Assembly: GCA_018396675.1 (NCBI GenBank)
Contig: JAGTQX010000003.1
Span: 62,001-126,000 of the forward strand
Length of the DNA stretch: 64,000 nucleotides
Source of the DNA: Candidatus Bathyarchaeota archaeon
GTDB taxonomy: Archaea > Thermoproteota > Bathyarchaeia > Bathyarchaeales > Bathycorpusculaceae
Reading direction: 5' to 3'
Position numbers and translations under genes: made by a program. Within the stretch, counting starts at the first letter, position 1; the number at the start of each line of letters is the position of its first letter. Below, piece by piece: positions 55,201 to 63,002 of the stretch. The notes below the pieces were generated by a model, which was given only the letters and a program-made list of their open reading frames with translations, was not told the DNA's origin and did not search any database.

Positions 55201-55353
55201 CATCACAAGGCGATCCGCGGTTTTTATTAAAGCATTCTCGTAATCAACAACCAAGATAGGGTTTGATTTAGCGGTAGGAATACATACAGAGGCAGTAAAC
55301 ATCCCTAGCAACATCAACAGAAGCATCAAAAAAGCTAAAGATCTGCTTTTCAT
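52285..55353 (-). CDS. Large surface protein: helical barrel, beta-helix, CARDB, cohesin, dockerin
   Basis: 1022 residues. Signal peptide (about 1-28). Residues about 35-335 are repeated helix pairs with G-V-T-A-L-G-L-L-D-A-Y and W-A-T-G-D-W-A-I-A-A-L, like an alpha/alpha barrel of glycosidases or epimerases. A NosD-type beta-helix follows (about 345-675; T-I-Q-Q-A-I-N-V-A-Y-A-G-D, V-H-S-G-L-Y). Then a CARDB-like domain (about 680-800), a cohesin-like domain (about 810-950; F-S-V-T-I-K-F-N-P) and a dockerin (A-D-I-N-A-D-G-Q-V-S-L-A-D-L, then Y-A-D-I-A-E-P-W-G-I-I-G-L-S-D-L). The second calcium loop is weak. Likely a polysaccharide-acting cargo of the surface scaffold; substrate unknown. Confidence 0.75.
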   Translation of the reverse strand: MKSRSLAFLMLLLMLLGMFTASVCIPTAKSNPILVVDYENALIKTADRLVMLQSATDYGWDWVVTGLTSHSSNPSAVNLYGVTALGLLDAYQLTGNSAYFNAAKAVADYLVSLGSSRTHYQFDLEFLIIFAEISGDGSYYTFALNVWAWMKANVDRYADGHQVDLYNYYYDRYGGSHGGATWATGDWAIAALELGDNEWAKNMTDVIAANYTKMEPDPQEYQYVGWGKALKAFKAVNPTAYADEIADIVGILETWQQPDGSFTGWIQDEAYLIMGLVSVGKMEMAKNASIWLINNQGYDTIVGGWKLPDGNEYSEVTSEAGQAIFRVIQAIGTVDVDHGSDGTIDVKTITIQQAINVAYAGDTIYVHSGLYNEALYIDKSLTLKGVGSPMPIIKGAQMRTTNYGNRQATIFVEDAANVTLECFDIEGEELGLPSGTRSYAVLYESSTGMIRNCVVSPNTIGNMYSTAIAFWDNSIVTVENSIIKNFGRIGIYSNNATSIIKNNEIIGQVYSLDNQVIYGIEIEDYSGPSVAEITGNKVYNCNNTHPSPLWSSAAILVDGWREWADYYNLALLPSKVTITYNTIYNNYESIEIVANEFSYAHYNNFYNNAWGVISAPENWTTNPTYYVFDARYNWWGDASGPYHETTWIYMGNPYGPHYGLGDPVSDYVLYDPWLKSAFVPPPRHDVAVTSIMVSNRMVLPADSGRIVLVGDVIQINVTVANEGNMVENFAVNVIVSRYDGVQVGVLPSQSVIELVPSETRLLTFYWNTEGAETCGYIIRAIASTVPGEKYFDTFDNTKAITVTVASYMPTIPKVKLVPAYKEWLVRGYFDLNLNLEDADIFWDIGGFSVTIKFNPSIVQVTNVTEGSFLKSFGSTYSYWEIDNVEGYAVMYVTQLPPRSTTYGSGTLFTIQFKGVGEGECNITMENSELAAWPDESKWVFIYSVTVPHTTEDGYVKIMQPLPADINADGQVSLADLVLLAKAYGSRPGDPNWNEYADIAEPWGIIGLSDLVTIAVFYGQHFP

Positions 55354-55631
55354 CTTTCCTTTCTCCTCTTTTTAAACTTTTAAGTGCAAAAATAGGTTTT
55401 ACTTTACTTTAGCTTATAAATTTTATGTAAAAATGTTCTACAAGAGAAATATAAAAAGTAACTAAAATGTAAACCAATTGAGATAAACCAAGTGATAACG
55501 TTAGGTTGCAGTCAATCTTAATGAAAACTAAACGATGGTTGTAACATTTTTGCAACAATAAAGACAAAGTCAAACGCTGTTTATGTCGCTTAATTTGACC
55601 AAAACCGTTTCCATGCTGATTCTGGAAATAC
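55354..55631. other. Intergenic region before the surface gene and DNA ligase
   Basis: 278 A/T-rich bases. On the minus strand ATTTATAAGC (about 55409-55418) is a TATA candidate for the 1022-residue gene, whose start has GGAGAAAGGA in front. The DNA ligase ends at 55632, facing into this region. No RNA gene seen. Confidence 0.4.
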
Positions 55632-57410
55632 TTAGCTTTCAGCGATTTTCTTTAATTGTTTTTGGTACATTTCGGTTATTTCATTTGTTGTTGTTGCGTC
55701 TTCCGCTGCCTTATCAAGTCTATAGTTGCCAGTAAACCGCGGAAAGCGTATTGCCAATCCACTTCCTTGCCTTATAACGTTCATTGCACATGTGTGTATT
55801 GGGCTTAAGGTGATTTCTGCGCCTAATATTTCGAGGACGATTTTTGGCTCTAACCAGACATCAGCCGCTATAATCGAGTTTACTCTTGGATGTTTGTGTG
55901 GTATAACGTGTGGCTTCAGCGTTTTTGGTAGTTTTGCCAAGTCTTCGTCTGTAAAACCTGTTCCACATTTTGTCACGGTCTCGAAGGTGTCGCTTTCTGG
56001 GTTGTAGGCGGCTAGGAGCAACGCGCCGTATGTTCCTGCACGTCTTCCTCTTCCGTGGAATGCGCCAACGACAACTAGGTCTACGGTGTCTGTCATTTCG
56101 CTTTTGTAATCGCGTTTATATTTTATCCAGAGCCATCCCCGCGCGCCTGCTTGGTAAACAGAGTCCGCGGCAACTGATTTGCACACTAGGCCTTCACACC
56201 CGTCTTCTATGGCTTCTAAAAAGAATTTCTCAAGCTCCTTCACGTCGCTTGTTATTATATGCTTGGCGATTTTCACGCGGTCGCCTTCTTTTACCACTTT
56301 TTCGAGAGCTTTTCGCCTAACGGGATAAGGCTTAAGCGTCAAATCTTTGCCGTCAACGTAAAGCGCATCAAACATAAAAAGTGAAATGGGGTATTCTTCC
56401 ATGGCTTTCTCAATTTCATATTTACGTCTACGATGCATAAGTTCCTGGAATGGCCGCATTTCGCCAGTATCCGGGTCTATAGCCACACATTCGCCCTCCA
56501 AAATAGCGTCTTTGGCTAGAACATGCCGCTTTAAAAGTTCGACAGCGTCAGGATACTGGTCTGAAATGTCCTCGAGTCTTCTTGAAAAAAGCTTTATTTC
56601 TTCGCCTTCCTTGTGCGCTTGGACGCGTTCGCCGTCGTATTTATATTCGGCTATGCATTTTCCGCCGAGTTTTTCGAGGATTTCTTCTGGCGAAGAAAGT
56701 CTTTCAGCAAGCATCGGCCTGATAGGCTCGCCTACAATCACTTGAAACTTTTTGATTCCGTCGAGGCCTTTTTCGGCGACTACTTTGGCAACTCTTCCAA
56801 GGTCGGATGAAATGTTGTAGGCGCGTTCTATAAGTTCGCGGGCCTCTTTTCCGCCACCGTAGGCTATTGCTAAAGCGTCTAGAACCGTCATGTCTGCTAT
56901 ACCAAGCCGCAAGTTCCCCGTAACAGTCCGCATAATATACTTTGCCTCTTTCGGTGTAGCGTCAGCCAAAAGCCCGGCTAAAAGCATAATTTTTGTGTCA
57001 ACGGCTCCCGCACCTGAGGCCTTAGCCATCTTGTCAAATGTTTCGTAAACTTTCTGGACGGTTAAGGGTTTCTGGAAGAAGGTCACTTGCCTCTTTTGAG
57101 CTGTGAATTTTTGGGCTGTTTCGCCGATGTCGCCGCTTTTTTTAAGGTCTTCTTCAATTTCGCTCTCTCTTCTTCCAGAAGCGTGTGCGAGGGCTTTTAT
57201 GGCTAGTCTTTCAGCCACGCCTATCTCAAGCTTAACGAAATCAGGGTAAATTTTGCCTTGAGTTAGGTAAACCACCTTGTCTATTATTTCCTTAGGTGTG
57301 TTCTTGAGGAGGTTCACCAGAAGGTCTGTCATTTCAAGCCTTTTTGTGGTGGCTTCAATCTTTTCGTAGGCTTCAGCAATTTCAGAATAATACATTTCTG
57401 TGTGAGTCAA
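55632..57410 (-). CDS. lig: ATP-dependent DNA ligase
   Basis: 592 residues, standard archaeal/eukaryotic replicative ligase length. The N-terminal DNA-binding helices (about 1-210) precede the catalytic core. The adenylated lysine is in E-Y-K-Y-D-G-E-R (about 251-258). Motif III is in L-F-M-F-D-A-L-Y, motif IV E-G-L-V-C-K, and motif V W-I-K-Y-K-R-D-Y. The C-terminal OB domain ends with the usual helix region. It joins Okazaki fragments and seals repair nicks. Confidence 0.96.
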   Translation of the reverse strand: MTHTEMYYSEIAEAYEKIEATTKRLEMTDLLVNLLKNTPKEIIDKVVYLTQGKIYPDFVKLEIGVAERLAIKALAHASGRRESEIEEDLKKSGDIGETAQKFTAQKRQVTFFQKPLTVQKVYETFDKMAKASGAGAVDTKIMLLAGLLADATPKEAKYIMRTVTGNLRLGIADMTVLDALAIAYGGGKEARELIERAYNISSDLGRVAKVVAEKGLDGIKKFQVIVGEPIRPMLAERLSSPEEILEKLGGKCIAEYKYDGERVQAHKEGEEIKLFSRRLEDISDQYPDAVELLKRHVLAKDAILEGECVAIDPDTGEMRPFQELMHRRRKYEIEKAMEEYPISLFMFDALYVDGKDLTLKPYPVRRKALEKVVKEGDRVKIAKHIITSDVKELEKFFLEAIEDGCEGLVCKSVAADSVYQAGARGWLWIKYKRDYKSEMTDTVDLVVVGAFHGRGRRAGTYGALLLAAYNPESDTFETVTKCGTGFTDEDLAKLPKTLKPHVIPHKHPRVNSIIAADVWLEPKIVLEILGAEITLSPIHTCAMNVIRQGSGLAIRFPRFTGNYRLDKAAEDATTTNEITEMYQKQLKKIAES

Positions 57411-57463
57411 CCCTATTCCTCATGCGAGTAGGGAGCAGAGCTGATATATAAAGTTGAGAAGGG

Positions 57464-58222
57464 TTACATTTCGTCAAGTTGTTTTAACAAGTCTGCAAGT
57501 CTTTCTATGGCTAGTCTCCATGCTTTTTCGCCTTTCTCTCTTGAGGCTTTTGTTGGGTCGCCGATAACGCCTGTGTCGCTTATTTCTCGCGTCATAAAAG
57601 CCCAAGAAACTTTAGGGCCAGCCTCTTTCAGCCCAATTTTTGCGTATTTTAATTTTGGAAGTGTTAACTTTGGCTTTCTTATTTTTTCTTTAACAACGAA
57701 GTTTTCACGGTTGGCTAAAGTTGTTGATGTTTCAAATTCTCCAGCATGCGCGTCATATGGCGTTTCTATGAACTTCTCCAAGAAGTCTGGGATTAGGCTT
57801 ACCGAGTCTATAGCCACAAAAGCACCAGTTTCAGCTTTGACTCTTTGTGCCGCTGACTCCAACGCGGGAGTATTGCCGCCATGACCATTTTCAAAAAGTA
57901 TTTTCTTAAAGCCATGCTTTATCAAGCAGACGCTGACTTCATACGCCATTTGTTCAAGAGTTTGAGGACTCAATGTTACCGTTCCAGGAAAACCCATATG
58001 ATGAATGGAAACTCCGTAATAAATGGGTGGAGCCACAAGAGCGCACCGCGCCTTTTCAGCAGCTTTTAACGAAAGCCAAAAAGCATCGTAAGCGTCTGTG
58101 TCCAACGGCAAATGCGGCCCATGCTGCTCACAGCTTCCAGCAGGGATTATTACAGTGTCGTGTGTTTTCAGAAATTCTTCCACTTCTTGCCACGTAAGCT
58201 CTCCAAGATAGTAGCTTTTCAT
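57464..58222 (-). CDS. Creatininase-family amidohydrolase
   Basis: About 252 residues from the ATG at 58222, preceded eight bases upstream by GGTGAT; starts further out (58237, 58252) overlap or abut the nitroreductase end. The metal site is visible: E-Q-H-G-P-H-L-P-L-D-T-D (about 33-44), E-N-G-H-G-G-N (about 111-117) and H-A-G-E-F-E-T-S (about 158-165). Members include creatininase, the formamide hydrolase of archaeal riboflavin/F420 synthesis (ArfB) and MftE. Which substrate applies is not clear. It is the second gene after the nitroreductase. Confidence 0.88.
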   Translation of the reverse strand: MKSYYLGELTWQEVEEFLKTHDTVIIPAGSCEQHGPHLPLDTDAYDAFWLSLKAAEKARCALVAPPIYYGVSIHHMGFPGTVTLSPQTLEQMAYEVSVCLIKHGFKKILFENGHGGNTPALESAAQRVKAETGAFVAIDSVSLIPDFLEKFIETPYDAHAGEFETSTTLANRENFVVKEKIRKPKLTLPKLKYAKIGLKEAGPKVSWAFMTREISDTGVIGDPTKASREKGEKAWRLAIERLADLLKQLDEM

Positions 58223-58238
58223 ATGCATAATCACCATT

Positions 58239-58760
58239 TTAGAACGTTTCATAGTGGATTATATGCTTTGAGGGTCTTCGGCTCCTCGGAGATGGAGACT
58301 CGGCAGCGTAGCCAACGGGGATTATGGCCACTGGTCTTACTCCCTTGGGAACTTTCAAGATTTCCTTTGCCTCGTCTTCTCGGAAGGCGCCAACCCAGCA
58401 CGTGCCCAAACCTAAAGCGTAAGCAGCTAAGTGAATGTTCTGAATGGCAGCAGCTGTATCTTGTATACAATAAAGAGTTCTTCCGCGTGCGCCATAGCCT
58501 CCAGCAGAACGCTCTTCATCTGCACAAACAACAATCACAACCGGCGCTTCTTCAACAAATGACTGCCCCAATGCTGCCTCAGCAAGTTTTCTCTTAATTT
58601 CAGGATTCCTTACAATTACAAACTCCCATGGTTGAAGGTTTCCAGCGGAAGGCGCCCACCTAGCCGCATCAATAAGCTTCTCGACGGTCTCCTGCGAAAC
58701 ATCCAAACTCTTAAACGCCCTTATACTTCGTCTCCCTTTAATTGCTTCTAAAACTTCCAT
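58239..58760 (-). CDS. Nitroreductase-family FMN oxidoreductase
   Basis: 173 residues. The G-R-R-S-I-R-A-F start (about 9-16) and the P-S-A-G-N-L-Q-P-W-E-F motif (about 37-47) bind FMN. G-L-G-T-C-W-V-G (about 117-124) and the I-P-V-G-Y-A end are family features. It reduces flavin-accessible substrates with NAD(P)H; the natural substrate is unknown. It is followed in the same direction by the creatininase-family gene. Confidence 0.9.
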   Translation of the reverse strand: MEVLEAIKGRRSIRAFKSLDVSQETVEKLIDAARWAPSAGNLQPWEFVIVRNPEIKRKLAEAALGQSFVEEAPVVIVVCADEERSAGGYGARGRTLYCIQDTAAAIQNIHLAAYALGLGTCWVGAFREDEAKEILKVPKGVRPVAIIPVGYAAESPSPRSRRPSKHIIHYETF

Positions 58761-58865
58761 AACTCACTCTCCCGCACCTAATGTTAATGGAACTATAAGT
58801 GTGGTCATTGATAAAACTTTACGGCACTTTACAAAAACTTAAATTATTATCTACTATTCAACATA

Positions 58866-59255
58866 ATGATCGGCATGAATGAAGACGATCTGAAGAAGAT
58901 AGAAGAAAAGGACTTGCCATTGCGTTATAGGCTGATTTTGAAAGTTCCAGGAACGGATTTTCTGGAGAACGCTGGCGGAATTTTTTGGGGCATTATAATA
59001 CCAGTGTTTTTGATAATGGAAATTTTCTTAACCCTTTACTTTTTAGCGGCGTTCAATTTTCCAGTAAACGTTATTCTGATTATATCAATTCCCGTGGTAA
59101 CTTTGATGCTTTTCATAAAAATTTCAATCAAAAGAGCCATCAACTGGTGGAACGCAAATTTCGGAAGCCCAGGCTTCGAATGGAATATCGAAAAAACTTT
59201 AGAAGAGTACGCAAAAATGTTAAGAAATGTAAAGAAGGAAACGGAAAACAATTGA
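58866..59255 (+). CDS. Unrecognised two-span membrane protein
   Basis: 129 residues. A charged N-terminus (about 1-30), two long helices (about 40-65 and 69-87), and a soluble C-terminus with W-W-N-A-N-F-G-S-P-G-F-E-W. No family recognised. The first ATG (58866) has no Shine-Dalgarno; 58875 is possible. Confidence 0.55.
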   Translation: MIGMNEDDLKKIEEKDLPLRYRLILKVPGTDFLENAGGIFWGIIIPVFLIMEIFLTLYFLAAFNFPVNVILIISIPVVTLMLFIKISIKRAINWWNANFGSPGFEWNIEKTLEEYAKMLRNVKKETENN

Positions 59256-59339
59256 CTAGACATTTATTATGAACGGAGGTAAAGCATTATAAAGCTTTTA
59301 CGTGCAAAACCCTAAAATAACGTTTTGTCACTTTGTTAC

Positions 59340-59410
59340 TTTTGGATGATGAGTCTGAGAGTCAATAGAGCCTCGCGCTGTGATGTGACTCGACGGGCGA
59401 ACTGACATTT
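59340..59410 (+). ncRNA. Box C/D guide sRNA predicted to target 16S C1402
   Basis: Box C ATGATGA is at 59346-59352, C' GTGATGT (one mismatch) at 59380-59386, and box D CTGA at 59402-59405. The 15-base guide before box D (59387-59401) contains CGACGGGCG, complementary to CGCCCGUC, the near-universal 16S sequence at the decoding site. By the fifth-base rule G59397 would place the methyl on the C equal to E. coli C1402, which is 2'-O-methylated in bacteria and, at the matching site, in eukaryotes (guided by snR70 in yeast). Box D' is degenerate. It lies in the 234-base gap between two protein genes. Confidence 0.7.
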
Positions 59411-59489
59411 CTTATACAGAAAGCTTATCAGCAAAATTGGCAAATGAGAAAAGATGCAACGTTAAGTTGTTCAACCAAAATTTAGGCTG

Positions 59490-61160
59490 ATGAGTTTGCC
59501 AAGGAAACTAGTGGAAAAATTTGATGCGCTTTCAGCGAAGCTTTTTATTAAAAATGGAGTCTATTTGACGGCGGTAGTTTTGTTTTTTGCTTTGATACTT
59601 TTGCCTCCAATTTTGGGTATAATAATCAAGTGGAGTGCAATGCAGGAGATTTTAGGCAATGGTGAGCTTGTGGCTCGTGCTTTAAACGCTGTTAAAAATT
59701 CTTTCACGATAGCTATTCTTGTCTCTGTTTTTGACGTTGTGGCTGGAATACCCATGGCTTGGCTTATAGCCCGTGGCAAGTCAAAATGGTTAAATGTTCT
59801 GGACACACTTGCGGATGTCCCGTTTATAGTGCCTACTGCGGTGCTTGGTTACTCGCTTCTTCTATTCTGGAGCGGCAATGAAGGTTTGTCAGCGTTTTTT
59901 GGAGGTTCGCTTGTTTCGCAAGGATGGTTACTCGTCGCGCTTCTGCACTTCACATTTTCTTATCCAGTTGTTGTGCGAGTCATCGTAGGCGCCTTACTGG
60001 ACTACAAAATTGAATATGAACAAGCATCGAGAACTTTGGGTGCGCCGCCACTAATAACAGCTAGAACCGTGACTTTTGGAATAATAAAGCCTTCTTTAAT
60101 CGCGGCTTTTGTTCTGGCGTTCGCAAGGTCAATTTCGGAAACAGGCGCGACAATGATGGTTGCTGGAACTTTTGAAAACGGGCCAGTGTTCATCCAAAAC
60201 ATGAAAAACGCGTTTTCAGCGGATCCATCATTAGTCAGAGTTTACGAAGGCTCAACGATTTTTGCAAGCCTTATTCTAATAGTTGTATCATGCTTGATTT
60301 TTGCTTTTGTGCGCATTCTCGGAACTAGATTTAAACTGCCTATAAGAAGGGCTTGGCCAACTTTTGAAAAAAAGTTAAGCTACTCTTCAGCGGCCGGTGC
60401 CAGAAACGGCATTGCGCTTTTAGTGTTCTTTGTCATCGTGTTAATTCCTTCATTGTTTGTGGCTCTTCCAGCTTTTGAAGCTTTATTTACAGACGTGTTG
60501 CCTAAAGCCTTGTCTGGTGCAGCAATGTGGAGTGAATACTGGCAAAGCCTTAGCCTCTCATATTTGCTGGGAGCAGCGGCGACTTTTCTAAACATTTTAA
60601 TTGGTTTGCCAATGGCGATTATTGTGGCAAGAAGAAAATTTGGAACCTTGTCATCGATGTTAAACGTGCTCGTTGATATTCCAATAATTGTTCCATCCGT
60701 TGCTTTGGGTGCCTCACTCAAATTCTTCTGGAAGGAAACATTAACGTTTATACCGGACATTTGGCTTCTCGTGTTTGCGCATCTCGCGATAACATATCCT
60801 TATTTTGTTAGGGCCATGTCCGCGGCTATTGAAAGAATAAGCCTAGAGTTAGAAGAGGCCTCGAGAACACTTGGCGCTAAGCCATTATGCGTTTTCAGAA
60901 CAATCGTGTTTCCGTTAACCAAGTACTCGTTGTTTTCTGGCGCGATAATGGTTTTCACAAGAAGCGTAAGTGAGACAGGCGCCACGTTGGCGGTTACATC
61001 GCTTAAAACGGCGCCCGTAGTTTTGGTGGACTGGGTTAAGGGAAACGTCGCTGGTGTTACAGGTTTAGATATAGGGTTGGGATGCGGTTTCTTAATATTA
61101 ATCTCCTTCATAATCCTATTAGCTTTGAGATTAATTGTGAAGGGAAAAGGAAAGTATTAA
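59490..61160 (+). CDS. Fused ABC permease, Fbp/Pot/Cys-type
   Basis: 556 residues with twelve membrane helices in two homologous halves. Each half has its EAA loop: E-Q-A-S-R-T-L-G-A-P-P-L (about 180-191) and E-E-A-S-R-T-L-G-A-K-P-L (about 457-468). Both are followed by S-E-T-G-A-T, as in iron, thiamine, sulfate and molybdate permeases. Two-in-one permeases (FbpB, ThiP) are known. The next gene is its ATPase. No binding protein is in the window, so the substrate is unknown. Confidence 0.9.
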   Translation: MSLPRKLVEKFDALSAKLFIKNGVYLTAVVLFFALILLPPILGIIIKWSAMQEILGNGELVARALNAVKNSFTIAILVSVFDVVAGIPMAWLIARGKSKWLNVLDTLADVPFIVPTAVLGYSLLLFWSGNEGLSAFFGGSLVSQGWLLVALLHFTFSYPVVVRVIVGALLDYKIEYEQASRTLGAPPLITARTVTFGIIKPSLIAAFVLAFARSISETGATMMVAGTFENGPVFIQNMKNAFSADPSLVRVYEGSTIFASLILIVVSCLIFAFVRILGTRFKLPIRRAWPTFEKKLSYSSAAGARNGIALLVFFVIVLIPSLFVALPAFEALFTDVLPKALSGAAMWSEYWQSLSLSYLLGAAATFLNILIGLPMAIIVARRKFGTLSSMLNVLVDIPIIVPSVALGASLKFFWKETLTFIPDIWLLVFAHLAITYPYFVRAMSAAIERISLELEEASRTLGAKPLCVFRTIVFPLTKYSLFSGAIMVFTRSVSETGATLAVTSLKTAPVVLVDWVKGNVAGVTGLDIGLGCGFLILISFIILLALRLIVKGKGKY

Positions 61161-61223
61161 CATGCATAAACGATTACACAATTGCCATTCAAAGATGACT
61201 TGTAATGTGGAGGAAAAGTGCCG

Positions 61224-62333
61224 ATGCCGGAAGTTCGACTAGTAAACGTTTCAAAAAAATTCGGCAAGATCATGGCCGTTGACAATGTGAGCCTTCAAAT
61301 ACACGACAAAGAATACTTTTCAATTCTCGGACCGAGCGGATGTGGAAAAACAACTCTGCTAAGGCTTATCGCTGGGTTGATTCAGCCCGACGACGGAGAA
61401 ATTTATATTGGTGACAGACTTGTGAACAATGTTCCTCCTGAAGACAGAGACATAGGTTTCGTTTTCCAAACCTTTGCACTCTTTCCACACATGAATGCTT
61501 GGGAAAACGTGACTTACGGGCCTAGAGTGAAAGGTTTCGACATGCAGAAAGCCGAAAGAATAGGCCACGAAGTTCTAGAGATGGTTAAACTTCACGAGCG
61601 TTTAGATGCTTTCCCAAACGAGTTAAGCGGTGGAATGATGCAGCGAATAGCCGTTGCAAGGGCTCTGGCTGCCGGCGCGAAACTGTTACTTCTGGATGAG
61701 CCTCTTGGACATTTGGATGCCAAAGTTAGAAATGAACTTCGTTACGAGATTAGGCGCATGGCGAAGGATTTGGAGTTAACAGCCATACATGTGACGCATG
61801 ACCAGTCAGAGGCGATGGCTATATCTGACAGAATAGCCGTGATGAAAAAGGGAAAAGTCCTGCAGGTTGGCACTCCTCAAGAGCTTTACATGAATCCGCA
61901 AAGCATATTTGTAGCTAACTTTATAGGCGGTGCAAACTTTTTGGAAGGCTACATTATGGAAACGCGGGACAAAAACGCTGTGATTGAGCTTCGAGGCGGA
62001 TTAAGAGTTCAAGCACTAAAAAAGGGCATAGACCGCGGAGAACGAGTGGTTTTAGCTGTCAAACCAGAAACCTTCATAATTGAAAGAGACCGAGGAAAAA
62101 AGAAAAGCGAAAACTCTGTTTCAGGCGTTATTGAAAGGGTAGCTTTTGAAGGTACAAATATAAGGTATGAGGTTAGGCTTGAAAACCAGGATTTAGTGGT
62201 TGTCGTGACTCCTTCATTAGCGTGTGAATGGTTTAATATAGGTGAAAAGGTTATTTTAAGTTTTCAACCAGAAAGCGCTCACCTGTTCGTGTATCCAGAA
62301 ACGGGATTAAGGGAGGAAATGGCTGTTGAGTGA
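61224..62333 (+). CDS. ABC transporter ATPase with TOBE domain, PotA/CysA/FbpC type
   Basis: About 369 residues. Walker A G-P-S-G-C-G-K-T-T (about 37-45), Q-loop V-F-Q-T-F-A-L-F-P-H, signature L-S-G-G-M-M-Q-R, Walker B L-L-L-L-D-E-P-L-G-H. The TOBE region (about 280-365) may bind a regulator or oxyanion. The ATG at 61224 is ten bases after GGAGG; a GTG at 61218 would be four bases away. It powers the fused permease upstream and overlaps the DUF47 gene. Confidence 0.92.
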   Translation: MPEVRLVNVSKKFGKIMAVDNVSLQIHDKEYFSILGPSGCGKTTLLRLIAGLIQPDDGEIYIGDRLVNNVPPEDRDIGFVFQTFALFPHMNAWENVTYGPRVKGFDMQKAERIGHEVLEMVKLHERLDAFPNELSGGMMQRIAVARALAAGAKLLLLDEPLGHLDAKVRNELRYEIRRMAKDLELTAIHVTHDQSEAMAISDRIAVMKKGKVLQVGTPQELYMNPQSIFVANFIGGANFLEGYIMETRDKNAVIELRGGLRVQALKKGIDRGERVVLAVKPETFIIERDRGKKKSENSVSGVIERVAFEGTNIRYEVRLENQDLVVVVTPSLACEWFNIGEKVILSFQPESAHLFVYPETGLREEMAVE

Positions 62334-62985
62334 GTTGATAAAATGGTTTGAGAAAAGAAGGGAAACAAAAGCTCTAACAACGATACAACAGCATCTAGCC
62401 CTAACAACAAACATAGTTGAAGATTTGGAAAAAGCGGTTACAGCCGCCATAAAAAACGACGAGAAAGAAAAGCGCATATGCATTGAAAGAATAACCAAAA
62501 ACGAGAGAGAAGCTGACTCGCTGCGGAGAAAAGTTATGGATGAAGTTTCGAGAGGAGAACTTCCGCCGACTGCAAGAGAAGACATAATGCATTTAGTGAA
62601 AAGAGTTGACATGGTTGCTGACTGGAGCAGAGAATCCACAAGGGTGTTAAATGCAATATCCATGGAACACGTGCCAGCCTCAATAAAAAAAGGAATTTTG
62701 GAAATGGTTAAAGGCGTGAAAGAATGCGCGGTGCTGCTTCAAAAATGTGTAAACAAAATCATGACAAAGCCGGAAGAAGCATTGCAAGCCGCAGACGCTG
62801 TGGAGAGAGAAGAAGAAAAAGTTGATGATTTGCACGAAAAATCAAGAACGCTGCTCGGAAAAGAGGACATGCCAAAAGCAGGAGTTGCGGTCTTAATTGG
62901 ACAGCTTTTCGAAGCATTAGAAATGATTGCAGACTCATGTGAAGATGCATGCGACCAAGTGAGAGTAATAATGGTCAGAAAATAG
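62326..62985 (+). CDS. DUF47 / PhoU-like protein
   Basis: 219 residues, almost all helix, as in the PhoU-like DUF47 family that usually accompanies PitA phosphate transporters. The E/D-x-x-x-D clusters of the family appear as V-D-M-V-A-D-W (about 91) and A-L-E-M-I-A-D-S-C-E-D (about 199). Start is a TTG with GGGAGG ten bases upstream; it overlaps the ABC ATPase stop by eight bases. The link with an ABC transporter, not PitA, may point to phosphate, phosphonate or another oxyanion as cargo. Confidence 0.85.
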   Translation: MSELIKWFEKRRETKALTTIQQHLALTTNIVEDLEKAVTAAIKNDEKEKRICIERITKNEREADSLRRKVMDEVSRGELPPTAREDIMHLVKRVDMVADWSRESTRVLNAISMEHVPASIKKGILEMVKGVKECAVLLQKCVNKIMTKPEEALQAADAVEREEEKVDDLHEKSRTLLGKEDMPKAGVAVLIGQLFEALEMIADSCEDACDQVRVIMVRK

Positions 62986-63002
62986 GGAGGCGGATTAAAA
63001 AA

